Origin: Enterobacter asburiae
Lineage (GTDB): Bacteria; Pseudomonadota; Gammaproteobacteria; Enterobacterales; Enterobacteriaceae
NCBI RefSeq assembly: GCF_021440515.1
Contig: NZ_JAKCMV010000056.1
Location: forward strand, 1 to 61,449
Reading direction: 5' to 3'
Length of the DNA stretch: 61,449 nucleotides
Every line of letters begins with the position of its first letter. Position 1 is the first letter of the stretch. The notes beneath the pieces are model-generated. The model saw only the letters and a list, made by a program, of their open reading frames with translations. It was not told the origin of the DNA and searched no databases. The translations under genes were made by a program, and so were the position numbers. Positions 17,169 to 25,556 of the stretch are shown here, in pieces.

Positions 17169-18569
17169 ATGAGAAAAAGAATGCATTGGGGGTGGCTGTC
17201 GTGCTGCCTGGTTGCTGTGCCCGTATTCAACGCTCATGCGGTAGTCATCAATACCGAACAGCTGAGTGCTGAACAGGAATTGCCCTCTCTGGAAGGCCGC
17301 GTGGCGCTTCCGGCCAGTAAAACCCCACCCGGCGTGCTGATGATGGACGACGCCGTGGTGCGCGCCGTGTCCTGGCATCCGACCATCAGCGAAGCGGTCG
17401 GCAAACTTTATGAACAGTCATCGCAGGTCGACGTCGCCAAATCCAAATACTATCCGCAGGTTAACGCCGGAATGGATAACGGCTACACCCACGACGGCGG
17501 CGACTCCGGCTTTACCCCCTCTCTGGTGTTATCCCTCTCGCAAATGCTCTACGACTTCGGCAAGGTCGCCAGCCAGGTGCGCGCCGAAAACGCGGGCGTC
17601 GCCCAGCAGCAGGCCAACGTGCTGGTGAGCATTGATACCATCGCCCACGATACCGCCACGGCGATGGTGCAGGTACAGACCTGGCAGCAGATGGTGGAAA
17701 CCGCCCGGGAGCAGCTCGACGCCCTGAGCGCCATCGGCAAATTAACCAAACAGCGTAACGACGAAGGGGCGACGTCGCTCTCGGACGTGGTGCAAACCGA
17801 CGCCCGTATCGAAGGCGCGCGCGCCCAGCTGATGCAATATCAGGCTAACCTCGACAGCTCCCGCGCCACGCTAATGAGCAACCTCGGCTGGAGCTCGCTC
17901 GGGGCCATCAGCAACGACTTCCCGGACAGCATGAAGCGCAGCTGCGATATCGCCGAGCCGGACGATCGTCTGGTGCCTGCGGTACTCGCCGCCTGGGCGC
18001 AGGCGAACGCGGCGCAGGCGAATCTGGACTACGCCAATGCCCAGATGACGCCAACCATCTCGCTGGAGCCGGAGGTGCGCCACTATCTTAACGACAACTA
18101 TGCGGGGCACGGCTCGCTGGATCGCACCCAGTACTCCGCGTGGGTGAGGGTCGAGATGCCGCTTTACCAGGGCGGCGGCTTAACCGCGCGGCGAAACGCG
18201 GCCGGACACGCGGTGGAAGCGGCGCAGTCCACCATTCAGCGCACCCGCGTGGACGTGCGGCAAAAGCTGCTCGAATCCCGCAGCCAGGTGATGAGCCTGC
18301 TCAGCACGCTGCAAATTCAGTCCCGCCAGGAATCCTTGAGCGCCCGCACCCGTGAACTCTATCAGCAGCAGTATCTTGATCTCGGTTCGCGCCCGCTGCT
18401 GGACGTGCTTAACGCCGAACAGGAGGTGTATCAGGCGCGCTTCACCCAGCAGCAAACGATCGGGCAGCTGCATCAGCTCCAGCTTAACTGCCTGTACAAC
18501 ACGGGCCGTATGCGCCACGCATTCAGCCTGGATAATCGCACGATCCAGTCCGTGGAGATCCAGCCATGA
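17169..18569 (+). CDS. bapB: TolC-family outer membrane component of the adhesin type I secretion system
   Basis: A 466-aa TolC/LapE-like outer membrane factor that would form the exit duct for the adhesin. It has an N-terminal signal peptide (ending FNAHA near residue 24) and the two internally repeated TolC helical-hairpin halves. The halves are visible as the QVDVAKSKYYPQVNAGMDNG segment and, in the second half, ANLDYANAQMTPTISLEPE. The ending (YNTGRM plus a short tail) is normal for the family. It lies 79 bp after bapA, separated by a GC hairpin, and its stop overlaps the ABC transporter start (ATGA), so bapB-bapC-bapD is one translationally coupled unit. Confidence 0.88.
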   Translation: MRKRMHWGWLSCCLVAVPVFNAHAVVINTEQLSAEQELPSLEGRVALPASKTPPGVLMMDDAVVRAVSWHPTISEAVGKLYEQSSQVDVAKSKYYPQVNAGMDNGYTHDGGDSGFTPSLVLSLSQMLYDFGKVASQVRAENAGVAQQQANVLVSIDTIAHDTATAMVQVQTWQQMVETAREQLDALSAIGKLTKQRNDEGATSLSDVVQTDARIEGARAQLMQYQANLDSSRATLMSNLGWSSLGAISNDFPDSMKRSCDIAEPDDRLVPAVLAAWAQANAAQANLDYANAQMTPTISLEPEVRHYLNDNYAGHGSLDRTQYSAWVRVEMPLYQGGGLTARRNAAGHAVEAAQSTIQRTRVDVRQKLLESRSQVMSLLSTLQIQSRQESLSARTRELYQQQYLDLGSRPLLDVLNAEQEVYQARFTQQQTIGQLHQLQLNCLYNTGRMRHAFSLDNRTIQSVEIQP

Positions 18570-20752
18570 AGGATACCGATATCCCGAACAATGAACCGAT
18601 CCCGGACGGCAAGCTGGAGCAGTGGGCGCAGGCGTTTGGCTATGTCGCCGACCACTACCGCGTGGCCTGTTCACCCGGCTCGCTGATGGCGGGTGCGCCC
18701 TGGCTGCGCGGCAAGCCGATGGTGACCGCGCTGACCCAGCTCGCCCGCGAGGCGGGGCTGTCGCTTCAGTTTCTGCGCAGCGGCGAAGAGACCATCAACA
18801 GCTGGCGTCTGCCGGTGGTGGTGGAGCTGAACGAAGGCAAGATCGGCGTCATAGAACACTTTGACGGCGAGGACACGCTGGAGATTTGCTTTATCGGCAG
18901 CACGCCGGAGAGCAACCGCCTCTCCCTGACCGCCCTGCTGCCCGCCATCCGCCACGTTGTCGCCCTGCGTCCGCTGGCGGCGCTTAAAGACAGCCGCGTG
19001 GATGCCTATATCTCGAAATATCGCCCGGACTGGCTCTACCGCCTGGTGATGCGCGACCTGCGCCCCTACACCTGGGTGATGCTGGCGGCGCTGTTTATAA
19101 ACGTGCTCTCGCTGTCCGGCGTGGTCTTTTCGATGCAGGTCTATGACCGGGTGATCCCCGCCCAGTCTTATCCGACGCTGTACGTGCTGACGATCGGCGT
19201 GCTGATTGCCACCCTGTTCGGCTTTGTACTGCGCATCGCGCGCGGGCACATCATGGATCTGCTCGGTAAACGCGCCGACCTGCGGGTCTCCGACAGGGTG
19301 TTTGGGCACGCCCTGCGGCTGCGCAACAGCGCCGTGCCGCGCTCCACCGGGAGCTTTATCTCCCAGCTGCGCGAGCTGGAGCAGATCCGCGAGATGGTCA
19401 CCTCCTCCACGATTTCCACCATTGTCGATCTGCCCTTCTTCCTGCTGTTCGTGGTGGTGCTGGCGATCATCGCCCCGCCGCTCGCGTGGATAGCTCCGGT
19501 CGCCGCCGTACTAATGGTGCTGCCCGGCCTGCTGTTGCAAAAAAAGCTGGCGACGCTGGCGAAACAGTCCGCCCACGAATCGACCCTGCGCAACGCGGTG
19601 CTGGTGGAGAGCGTGCAGGGGCTGGAGGATATCAAGCTGATGCAGGCGGAAAACCGCTTCCTGCAACAGTGGAACAGCTATATCCAGATCACCGCGGAAT
19701 CCGGCCTGCGCACCCGCGAGCTGAGCCAGGGGCTGATCAACTGGGGCATGACCATTCAGAGCCTGGTCTACGCCGGGGTGATCGTGGTCGGCGCGCCGAT
19801 GGTGATCGAAGGCACACTGACAACCGGTTCGGTGGTGGCCGCGTCAATGCTGGCCTCGCGCATGATCGCCCCGATGGCGACCCTGTGCGGCGTGCTGGCG
19901 CGCTGGCAGCAGGTGAAGGCCGCCAAAGAGGGGCTGGACAGCATCATGCAGCTGCCCACCGAGAACCAGCGGGAAGAAACGCCGATCCGCCAGGACGTGC
20001 TGCACGGCCACTACCTGTTCGATCAGGCGCAGTTTCGCTATCACCCGGAAGATCCGCGCATGGCGCTACGCATCAACCGCCTGGAGATCAAGCCGGGCGA
20101 GAGTATTGCCATCTTGGGGCGTAACGGCGCGGGGAAATCGACGCTGTTGCAGGCGCTGGCGGGGGGAATGGATCTGGCGAGCGGCGAGCTGCGGCTCGAC
20201 AACCTGAGCCTGCCGCATCTGGACGTGGCCGATCTGCGGCGCAACGTCGGCTTTATGACCCAGAACGCCCGCCTGTTCCACGGCACGCTGCGCGAAAACG
20301 TGACTCTCGGCCTGCCGCGCGCCACCGACGAGGCCATCTTCGAAGTGCTGGAGATGTGCGGTGCCGCGAGCTTTGTGCAGAAGCTGCCGAAGGGGCTGGA
20401 CTACCCGATCATGGAAAACGGCGTGGGGCTGTCGGGCGGCCAGCGCCAGTCGATTCTGCTAGCGCGAATGCTGCTGCGCGATCCGAACATCGTGCTGCTT
20501 GATGAGCCGACCGCTTCGCTGGATGAACACACCGAGCGCGAGTTTATTCAGCGTCTGGGCCTGTGGCTGGGCAACCGCACGCTGGTGGTCGCCACCCACC
20601 GCGTGCCGGTTCTGGAACTGGTGGAGCGCGTGGTGGTGCTCAAAGAGGGGATGCTGGTGATGGATGCGCCGAAAGCGCAGGCCCTCAGCAACAGCCGTAT
20701 GCAACAGCAGGCGAACGGACGGGAGTGGAAAAATGAAAACCAGTCAGCATGA
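18566..20752 (+). CDS. bapC: Type I secretion ABC transporter/permease (LapB/BapC-like)
   Basis: An inner membrane ABC exporter of 728 aa that would energise adhesin export. An N-terminal C39 peptidase-like domain (about 10-130) appears degenerate, so it is expected to bind rather than cleave substrate. Six transmembrane helices lie between about 165 and 440 (LRPYTWVMLAALFINVLSLS is the first). The ATPase domain shows Walker A GRNGAGKS near 518, the signature LSGGQRQSILLAR near 621, Walker B NIVLLDEPTASLDE near 642 and the H-loop VVATHR. The start overlaps bapB by 4 bases, and the end overlaps the HlyD-like gene by 20. Confidence 0.92.
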   Translation: MKDTDIPNNEPIPDGKLEQWAQAFGYVADHYRVACSPGSLMAGAPWLRGKPMVTALTQLAREAGLSLQFLRSGEETINSWRLPVVVELNEGKIGVIEHFDGEDTLEICFIGSTPESNRLSLTALLPAIRHVVALRPLAALKDSRVDAYISKYRPDWLYRLVMRDLRPYTWVMLAALFINVLSLSGVVFSMQVYDRVIPAQSYPTLYVLTIGVLIATLFGFVLRIARGHIMDLLGKRADLRVSDRVFGHALRLRNSAVPRSTGSFISQLRELEQIREMVTSSTISTIVDLPFFLLFVVVLAIIAPPLAWIAPVAAVLMVLPGLLLQKKLATLAKQSAHESTLRNAVLVESVQGLEDIKLMQAENRFLQQWNSYIQITAESGLRTRELSQGLINWGMTIQSLVYAGVIVVGAPMVIEGTLTTGSVVAASMLASRMIAPMATLCGVLARWQQVKAAKEGLDSIMQLPTENQREETPIRQDVLHGHYLFDQAQFRYHPEDPRMALRINRLEIKPGESIAILGRNGAGKSTLLQALAGGMDLASGELRLDNLSLPHLDVADLRRNVGFMTQNARLFHGTLRENVTLGLPRATDEAIFEVLEMCGAASFVQKLPKGLDYPIMENGVGLSGGQRQSILLARMLLRDPNIVLLDEPTASLDEHTEREFIQRLGLWLGNRTLVVATHRVPVLELVERVVVLKEGMLVMDAPKAQALSNSRMQQQANGREWKNENQSA

Positions 20753-21932
20753 TGCCACCACGATGGAGGATCTGGATAACGCGCTGGATTCGGAAACCGG
20801 CTACTCCGGCGCGCGGCGCATTGTTATCTGGACCCTGCTGCTGTTTATCGTCACCGGGGTGTGGGCCTGGTTCGGCATTCTGGATGAAGTCTCTACCGGG
20901 ACGGGCAAAGTGATCCCCAGCTCCCGCGAGCAGGTTTTGCAGTCTCTCGACGGCGGGATCCTGACCGAGCTGAGCGTCCACGAGGGCGATCAGGTGCAGG
21001 CGGGTCAGATCCTCGCCCGCCTCGACCCGACCCGTTCTGAATCCAACGTCGGGGAAAGCGCCGCCCGCTACCGCGCCTCGCTGGCCTCCAGCGTGCGCTT
21101 GACCGCCGAGGTGAACGACAAGCCGCTGATTTTCCCGGAATCCCTCAAGGCATGGCCGGATCTGCTCGCCACCGAAACGCACCTCTATAAAAGCCGCCGC
21201 GCGCAGCTCGACGATACCCAGCGCGAGCTGAACTCCGCCCTGAGCCTCGCAAACAAAGAGCTGGCCATCACCGAGCGTCTGGCAAAAAGCGGTGCCGCCA
21301 GCCACGTTGAGGTGCTGCGCCTCCAGCGCCAGAAAAGCGATCTGGAGCTGAAGCTCACCGACGTGCGTTCGCAGTACTACGTTCAGGCGCGCGAGGCGCT
21401 CTCAAAGGCCAACGCCGAAGTGGATATGCTCTCGGCGATCCTGAAGGGACGCGAAGACTCCGTGACGCGCCTGACGGTGCGCTCCCCGGTGCGCGGGATT
21501 GTGAAAAACATCAAAGTGACCACCATCGGCGGCGTTATCCCGCCCAACGGCGAGCTGATGGAGATTGTCCCGGTGGACGATCATCTGCTGATTGAAACCC
21601 GCCTGTCGCCGCGCGATATTGCCTTTATCCATCCGGGGCAAAAGGCGCTGGTGAAGATCACCGCCTACGATTACGCCATTTACGGCGGGCTGCACGGGGT
21701 GGTGGAGACGATCTCCCCGGACACCATCCAGGACGAAGCCAAGCCGGAGGTGTTCTATTACCGGGTGTTTATCCGCACCGGGCAGGATTATCTGGTGAAT
21801 AAGGCAGGACGGCACTTCTCGATTGTGCCGGGGATGATTGCCACGGTGGATATCAAGACCGGAGAGAAAACGGTGCTGGATTATATGATTAAGCCGTTTA
21901 ACCGGGCGAAGGAGGCGCTGAGGGAGCGTTGA
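20733..21932 (+). CDS. bapD: HlyD-family periplasmic adaptor of type I secretion
   Basis: A 399-aa membrane-fusion protein linking the ABC transporter to the outer membrane duct. The start at 20733 (MKTSQHD) has a GGGAGTGG Shine-Dalgarno; an upstream frame start would lie inside bapC. One N-terminal transmembrane helix (IVIWTLLLFIVTGVWAWFGI) is followed by half-lipoyl motifs (QSLDGGILTELSVHEGDQVQ), a long coiled-coil (about 120-250), and the C-terminal beta-barrel with the family motif IVPGMIATVDIKTGEKTVLD. Last gene of the bapABCD-type operon; a degenerate intergenic repeat follows. Confidence 0.93.
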   Translation: MKTSQHDATTMEDLDNALDSETGYSGARRIVIWTLLLFIVTGVWAWFGILDEVSTGTGKVIPSSREQVLQSLDGGILTELSVHEGDQVQAGQILARLDPTRSESNVGESAARYRASLASSVRLTAEVNDKPLIFPESLKAWPDLLATETHLYKSRRAQLDDTQRELNSALSLANKELAITERLAKSGAASHVEVLRLQRQKSDLELKLTDVRSQYYVQAREALSKANAEVDMLSAILKGREDSVTRLTVRSPVRGIVKNIKVTTIGGVIPPNGELMEIVPVDDHLLIETRLSPRDIAFIHPGQKALVKITAYDYAIYGGLHGVVETISPDTIQDEAKPEVFYYRVFIRTGQDYLVNKAGRHFSIVPGMIATVDIKTGEKTVLDYMIKPFNRAKEALRER

Positions 21933-22011
21933 TGGGGGCTGGTTTAAGGTTTGGGTGAGGGCATCGGGCCGCAGCAGAGTCGCCGGGATTTGATGTGGGA
22001 GCTGGTTTTCA

Positions 22012-22050
22012 CCCTCTCCCCGTGGGAGAGGGCCGGGGTGAGGGCATCAG
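22012..22050. repeat. Dispersed intergenic palindromic repeat, copy 1
   Basis: A 39-bp sequence with a CTCTCCC-CGT-GGGAGAG palindrome followed by GGCCGGGGTGAGGGCATCAG. It is identical over 39 bp, in reverse orientation, to 47954-47992. A partial relative without the palindrome (GGGTGAGGGCATCGGGCC) lies at 21953-21970. It sits in the 311-bp gap between bapD and higB, which otherwise holds only the higBA promoter. This class of element is common in Enterobacter/Klebsiella intergenic regions. Confidence 0.8.
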
Positions 22051-22176
22051 GCCTCAGCTGAATACACTACCCTTTGCATATTTCCTGAAGCCGCCTCTCA
22101 CGATCTCGTTTCTCTTTTATAAAACGCTTCCACGCAATCCCGAATCGCGTAAAACTACTAAACTTGTTAATAAATG

Positions 22177-22208
22177 CACTTGCACACAGTGCAAGTGTGC
22201 AATATTAT
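22177..22208 (+). promoter_or_regulatory. higBA promoter with inverted-repeat operator
   Basis: A perfect 9-bp inverted repeat CACTTGCAC-aca-GTGCAAGTG (22177-22197) overlaps a candidate -35 (TTGCAC, 22180-22185). This is spaced 17 bp from a -10 TATTAT (22203-22208). The placement fits autorepression by the antitoxin HigA. Confidence 0.7.
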
Positions 22209-22243
22209 TATTTGAGCTTCACGGAACGGAGCGTCTACCCATA

Positions 22244-22542
22244 ATGATTCATCATTTCCGAGATCAATGGCTTGAGGATTTCTTTCTTTATGGAAAGTCA
22301 GCCAACGTATCCCCGTCAACCTGGAATCTGTACTCGCGAGAAAACTGGACATCATCCATGCGGCCATCTCCTATAAAGATCTGCAATCGCCACCGGGCAA
22401 CAGGTACGAAGTTTTAAATCCGCCGCTATCAAACTTCTCATCGATTCGCGTGAACAGGCAATATCGACTGGTGTTCATATGGAACGAAGGTAAAGCCGAA
22501 GATCTCTATCTTACCGCCCATAAATATACCCTACTCAAATGA
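22244..22542 (+). pseudogene. higB: HigB-type RelE-superfamily toxin, frameshifted
   Basis: The first 22 codons (MIHHFRDQWLEDFFLYGKSA...) and a second frame from about 22309 to 22542 (ARKLDIIHAAISYKDLQSPP, ending TAHKYTLLK) together match a complete HigB mRNA interferase of about 100 aa. They are in different frames: one base is missing around 22307-22314, next to a CCCC run. With one extra C the frame is restored. The uncorrected frame ends at 22417. The toxin is therefore inactive as read. The end overlaps an upstream ATG of higA. Homology is recalled from the plasmid-maintenance killer family. Confidence 0.75.
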
Positions 22543-22550
22543 GGCATCTC

Positions 22551-22886
22551 ATGACACTTCGACAAGCGCTGCGCAAACCCACCACGCCAGGTGACGTATT
22601 GCAGTATGAATACCTCGAGCCACTTAATCTGAAAATCAGCGATCTGGCTGACATGCTAAACGTGCATCGCAACACTATCAGTGCGCTGGTTAACAACAAC
22701 CGCAAGCTGACTGCCGACATGGCTATCAGGCTCGCCAAGGCATTCGACACCAGCGTTGAGTTCTGGCTGAATCTGCAACAAAACCTCGATATCTGGGAAG
22801 CAAAAACCGATACCCGAACGCAGGAAGAATTAACCCGGGTTAAAACCGTGGCAGAAGTCATGGCTGCCCGAAAAGTACAGGCGTGA
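22551..22886 (+). CDS. higA: HigA-type antitoxin (XRE family HTH)
   Basis: A 111-aa helix-turn-helix antitoxin. The family start MTLRQALRKPTTPGDVLQYE favours the ATG at 22551, which also has a GAGG Shine-Dalgarno 6 bases upstream; an alternative ATG lies at 22539. The HTH is about residues 30-55 (ISDLADMLNVHRNTISALVN). Known HigA proteins bind HigB and repress the higBA promoter; the palindrome at 22177-22197 is a plausible operator. Unlike its toxin partner the gene is intact. Confidence 0.9.
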   Translation: MTLRQALRKPTTPGDVLQYEYLEPLNLKISDLADMLNVHRNTISALVNNNRKLTADMAIRLAKAFDTSVEFWLNLQQNLDIWEAKTDTRTQEELTRVKTVAEVMAARKVQA

Positions 22887-22900
22887 CGCAGCATTAAAAA

Positions 22901-22933
22901 GCCGGGTGGCGGCTGCGCCTTACCCGGCCTACG
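22901..22933. repeat. REP-type palindrome
   Basis: GCCGGGTGGCGGCTGCGCCT followed by TACCCGGCCTACG is a typical enterobacterial REP unit. It lies between the convergent higA and hcp genes and reaches to within 9 bp of the ancestral hcp stop. Confidence 0.85.
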
Positions 22934-23006
22934 TCTTTCACTCAAACACTATTTCGTTCATTCCATGCGTCAGTATATTGAACATTACCATCCACATACC
23001 GCCACG

Positions 23007-23426
23007 TTATTTCTCATATCGCAGCTGAACGCTTTCCATATGTCCTGTGCCTGGACAATTACGGGTATCGAGCATAAGAGGAGTAATTGATACAGCTTTG
23101 ACCTGCTCCATCAAAATATTGAAATACTCAACCTCCTGACCAGCATCATTGATGTGATACCACTTAATCTCAGCAGATTTGAGCGTTTGACCTGTCGCTA
23201 CCGTCCTGTAAAGGTAGGGGGAAGCACTGTCGATCTCTTTTTCAATTAAAAATGGAGCGTGCTGCCGCGTTCCCGTTAATTTTCCCGTTGAAACATCAGT
23301 CGGAATGCTCAGGTTATGAGTTAAACCTCGTAGTTCAATACTTCCTTCACGGTCTGCTACATCCGATGAGCCTCTAATGGGACTACCACCATCATCCTTA
23401 AGCCATAAGTGAACAGGTACTGCCAT
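23007..23426 (-). CDS. hcp: Orphan Hcp (type VI secretion tube protein), C-terminally truncated by frameshift
   Basis: The protein is of the Hcp family (start MAVPVHLWLKDDGG, then SPYLYRTVATGQTLKSAEIK and NDAGQEVEYF). Hcp hexamers build the T6SS tube and carry effectors. The start at 23426 has a perfect AAGGAGG Shine-Dalgarno. The frame stops after 139 aa (ESVQLRYEK), short of the usual about 160. Reading on with one extra A in the AAA run at 23010-23012 gives the missing family C-terminus (TWRYVDGNVQY then DAWNERN) down to a TGA at 22942-22944, for 161 aa. So one base has been lost, or there is a sequence error. It is last in an operon with two unknown genes; no T6SS core is in the window. 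Confidence 0.82.
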   Translation of the reverse strand: MAVPVHLWLKDDGGSPIRGSSDVADREGSIELRGLTHNLSIPTDVSTGKLTGTRQHAPFLIEKEIDSASPYLYRTVATGQTLKSAEIKWYHINDAGQEVEYFNILMEQVKAVSITPLMLDTRNCPGTGHMESVQLRYEK

Positions 23427-23440
23427 GGAAAACCTCCTTA

Positions 23441-23767
23441 TCATTCATATAACCATTTCCCTGCTTTTGCAGATTCCGCAAACATTCTCACCGTTAATGG
23501 TTTCGAAACTTGTGGTATAGGCTTACTTGTAAACCATTTACGAAAAAACCATGTTCGGAACCAGGGGTAATAGGCGCTGTAATTCATTACCGAGATATCT
23601 ACATTGAAGCAAACGCTATATTTATCGATGCTAAATATCAAATCATCATCTTCGGCGTATTCTTGTAATACGTCATCTAATTGCAGAGGAATGAGCTTCC
23701 CCGTAAATGTTCCCAAAACAGGTAGTTCATTTTGAAAAAAAAGTAAAACTGCCTGCTCATTTACCAT
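23441..23767 (-). CDS. Hypothetical protein in hcp operon (candidate effector/immunity partner)
   Basis: A 108-aa protein I cannot name. It has no signal peptide. It is acidic in the middle (EYAEDDD) with an aromatic-rich stretch (YYPWFRTWFFRKWFTS) and a charged end (RMFAESAKAGKWLYE). It overlaps the upstream 149-aa gene by 7 bases and ends 14 bp before hcp, so all three are co-translated. In orphan Hcp islands such genes are often effector or immunity proteins, and the small soluble character here would fit an immunity or adaptor role, but that is inference. Base composition is clearly more AT-rich than the surroundings. Confidence 0.7.
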   Translation of the reverse strand: MVNEQAVLLFFQNELPVLGTFTGKLIPLQLDDVLQEYAEDDDLIFSIDKYSVCFNVDISVMNYSAYYPWFRTWFFRKWFTSKPIPQVSKPLTVRMFAESAKAGKWLYE

Positions 23768-24210
23768 ATGCGATCTCTCTCATGCGCAATCGTATTATAA
23801 GTATTAAGCGTTTTATAAAAAATGTGTGATATGTCACTCGCTACAATCGCCCATCCTACTACCGGGATCCCTCGTCCAATAAAGGCACCAAGATTTTTAA
23901 CATACTTTGGCTTCAACGATGTAATGCTAGCTTCCGTTAACGTTGGCAATCTTACCGGCAGTTCAACATTGAGATAATGACGTAAATATTTAGAGGCAAT
24001 CGAAGTACCTGCCGTGGTTCCGTAAGGCTTTCCTCTGGTGGGTAAAAGAGGCAACCCTAATACGATACTACTCAACGCAACAGCATCAATTACCCCTCCA
24101 AATTGCTGTTCAATTTTATCTAATAAAATCCAGAAAAATAACTCACCGGCGGAGATATTACTGATTCCTTTATAAAAGTATGTACCCTTTAAATTTTCTA
24201 CTGTATCCAT
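23761..24210 (-). CDS. Hypothetical protein in hcp operon, candidate membrane-acting effector
   Basis: A 149-aa protein, first gene of the 149aa-108aa-hcp unit. Two hydrophobic, glycine-containing segments stand out: about residues 40-57 (VIDAVALSSIVLGLPLLP) and about 108-127 (LGAFIGRGIPVVGWAIVASD). Between them is a polar stretch (KPYGTTAGTSIASKYLRHYL). There is no classical signal peptide. Small Hcp-associated proteins with such segments are candidates for membrane-permeabilising T6SS cargo, but I cannot assign a family. AT-rich composition supports horizontal acquisition of the module. Confidence 0.7.
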   Translation of the reverse strand: MDTVENLKGTYFYKGISNISAGELFFWILLDKIEQQFGGVIDAVALSSIVLGLPLLPTRGKPYGTTAGTSIASKYLRHYLNVELPVRLPTLTEASITSLKPKYVKNLGAFIGRGIPVVGWAIVASDISHIFYKTLNTYNTIAHERDRIW

Positions 24211-24339
24211 ACGTTGTTAATCTTTTCGTATATCGGAAGAACACCATACGACAGGAAACAGAGTTATGGGCGCAAATAATCCTTTATAGATTCTTAAAAT
24301 GAGTAAAGTGTGAACCTGTAATTAATAGAACATTTAAAA

Positions 24340-24366
24340 GCTCATCGTGGCCCCGCCACGATGAGC
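24340..24366 (-). terminator. Intrinsic terminator of the aminotransferase gene
   Basis: An 11-bp perfect stem, GCTCATCGTGG (24340-24350) / CCACGATGAGC (24356-24366). In the minus direction it is followed by TTTTAAAT. It lies 9 bp after the stop codon of the gene at 24375-25556. Confidence 0.8.
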
Positions 24367-24374
24367 CCCTCCCC

Positions 24375-25556
24375 CTACAGCGACACTTTCAAACGTCGAA
24401 CCGCTTCGACCAGCTGTTCATCCGTTGGCGTAACAAACGACATGCGCAGCGTGGTGCGATCCGGCGCGCTGCAATAGAAGAACTCGCCCGGGACGAATAC
24501 CACGCCGTTGCTTAAGGTCTTTTCCAGCCAGCGGGTGGTGTCGATGCCGTTATTCATCTTCGCCCACAGGAACATGCCGCCTTTCGGCTTGTGGAAGGTC
24601 ATAACGTCACCGAGCTGCGCCTCCAGCTCTCCTGCGAAAGTCTGATACTTCTGGCGATAGGCTTCGCGGATCGCCGCAATCTGCCCTTTCAGACGGCCTG
24701 TGTTGAGGTATTCCAGCGTCATCAGCTGCGACAGGGTGCTGGTGTGCAAATCGGTGGTCTGCTTGAGGTTCACCACCGCGCGCTTCAGCCACTCGGGGAC
24801 AATCACCCAGCCCACGCGCGTGCCCGGCGCCAGTATTTTGGAGAAGGTAGAGGTATAAACCACATTCTCTTCGTTGCCGATATCTTTAGCGTGCGCAATC
24901 AGCGGGCGAAACACCTCGTCGGTATAATTAATTTCGCTGTACGGATCGTCTTCAATAATAACGAAGTCATAGCGTCTGGATAATTCCACCAGCTGTTTAC
25001 GACGCGCTTCAGAAAGGGTCACGCCGCCGGGATTACCAAATGTCGGCACAATATAAACCGCTTTAATGGTTTTATTTTTTACCAGCGACTCAAGTTCATC
25101 GACAATCATGCCGTCGCCGTCGGTGCCAACGGATTCAAATTGCGCCTGCGCCAGGCCAAATACCTGCAACGCCGCTAAATAGGTTGGACGTTCGACGACC
25201 ACAATATCGCCTGGGTTAATTAACGCGCGGGCGAGCACGTCGAGTGACTGTTGCGAACCGGACGTAATAACCACGTCGTCTGCCGCACAGTGAATGCCGC
25301 GCTCGGCGGAAATTTCTTTAATTGCTTCACGCAGCGCCGGAACGCCTTCGGTCAGACCGTACTGGAACGCTTCGCCAAACTGCTGCGATAACACCGCTTC
25401 TGAGGCGATTTTAAGGCCTTCACGATCGAACAGGTCGGGATTAGGAATGCCTCCACCGAGGGAGATGACCCCCGCCATTTTACTGTGTTTGAGGAGTTCG
25501 CGGATGGCTGAGGATTGCAGGCTCTGCACGCTAGCGGCGAGTTTTTGGGATGACAT
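24375..25556 (-). CDS. PLP-dependent class I/II aminotransferase (LysN-like)
   Basis: A 393-aa fold-type I aminotransferase. The PLP Schiff-base lysine is Lys240 in the motif TSTFSKILAPGTRVGW, and the cofactor aspartate region is IIEDDPYSEI at 201-210. The region usually reading NPTG is NPGG (175-178). The overall pattern (VISLGGGIPNPDLF, QYGLTEGVPALREAI) is that of 2-aminoadipate/aromatic-type transaminases related to LysN and to the catalytic half of MocR regulators, but without the N-terminal HTH. The amino donor and acceptor are not determinable here. A monocistronic unit with a strong terminator. Confidence 0.9.
   Translation of the reverse strand: MSSQKLAASVQSLQSSAIRELLKHSKMAGVISLGGGIPNPDLFDREGLKIASEAVLSQQFGEAFQYGLTEGVPALREAIKEISAERGIHCAADDVVITSGSQQSLDVLARALINPGDIVVVERPTYLAALQVFGLAQAQFESVGTDGDGMIVDELESLVKNKTIKAVYIVPTFGNPGGVTLSEARRKQLVELSRRYDFVIIEDDPYSEINYTDEVFRPLIAHAKDIGNEENVVYTSTFSKILAPGTRVGWVIVPEWLKRAVVNLKQTTDLHTSTLSQLMTLEYLNTGRLKGQIAAIREAYRQKYQTFAGELEAQLGDVMTFHKPKGGMFLWAKMNNGIDTTRWLEKTLSNGVVFVPGEFFYCSAPDRTTLRMSFVTPTDEQLVEAVRRLKVSL

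Noticed and set aside
21995..22417. Open frame of 140 codons across the repeat and higB start
   Set aside because: It translates a dispersed repeat and noncoding DNA and only happens to join the first 22 codons of higB; the real toxin start is at 22244.
23007..23015. Programmed -1 frameshifting to make full-length Hcp
   Set aside because: The site GAG AAA TAA lacks a proper heptanucleotide slippery sequence, and I saw no strong downstream hairpin. A lost base or sequence error is simpler.
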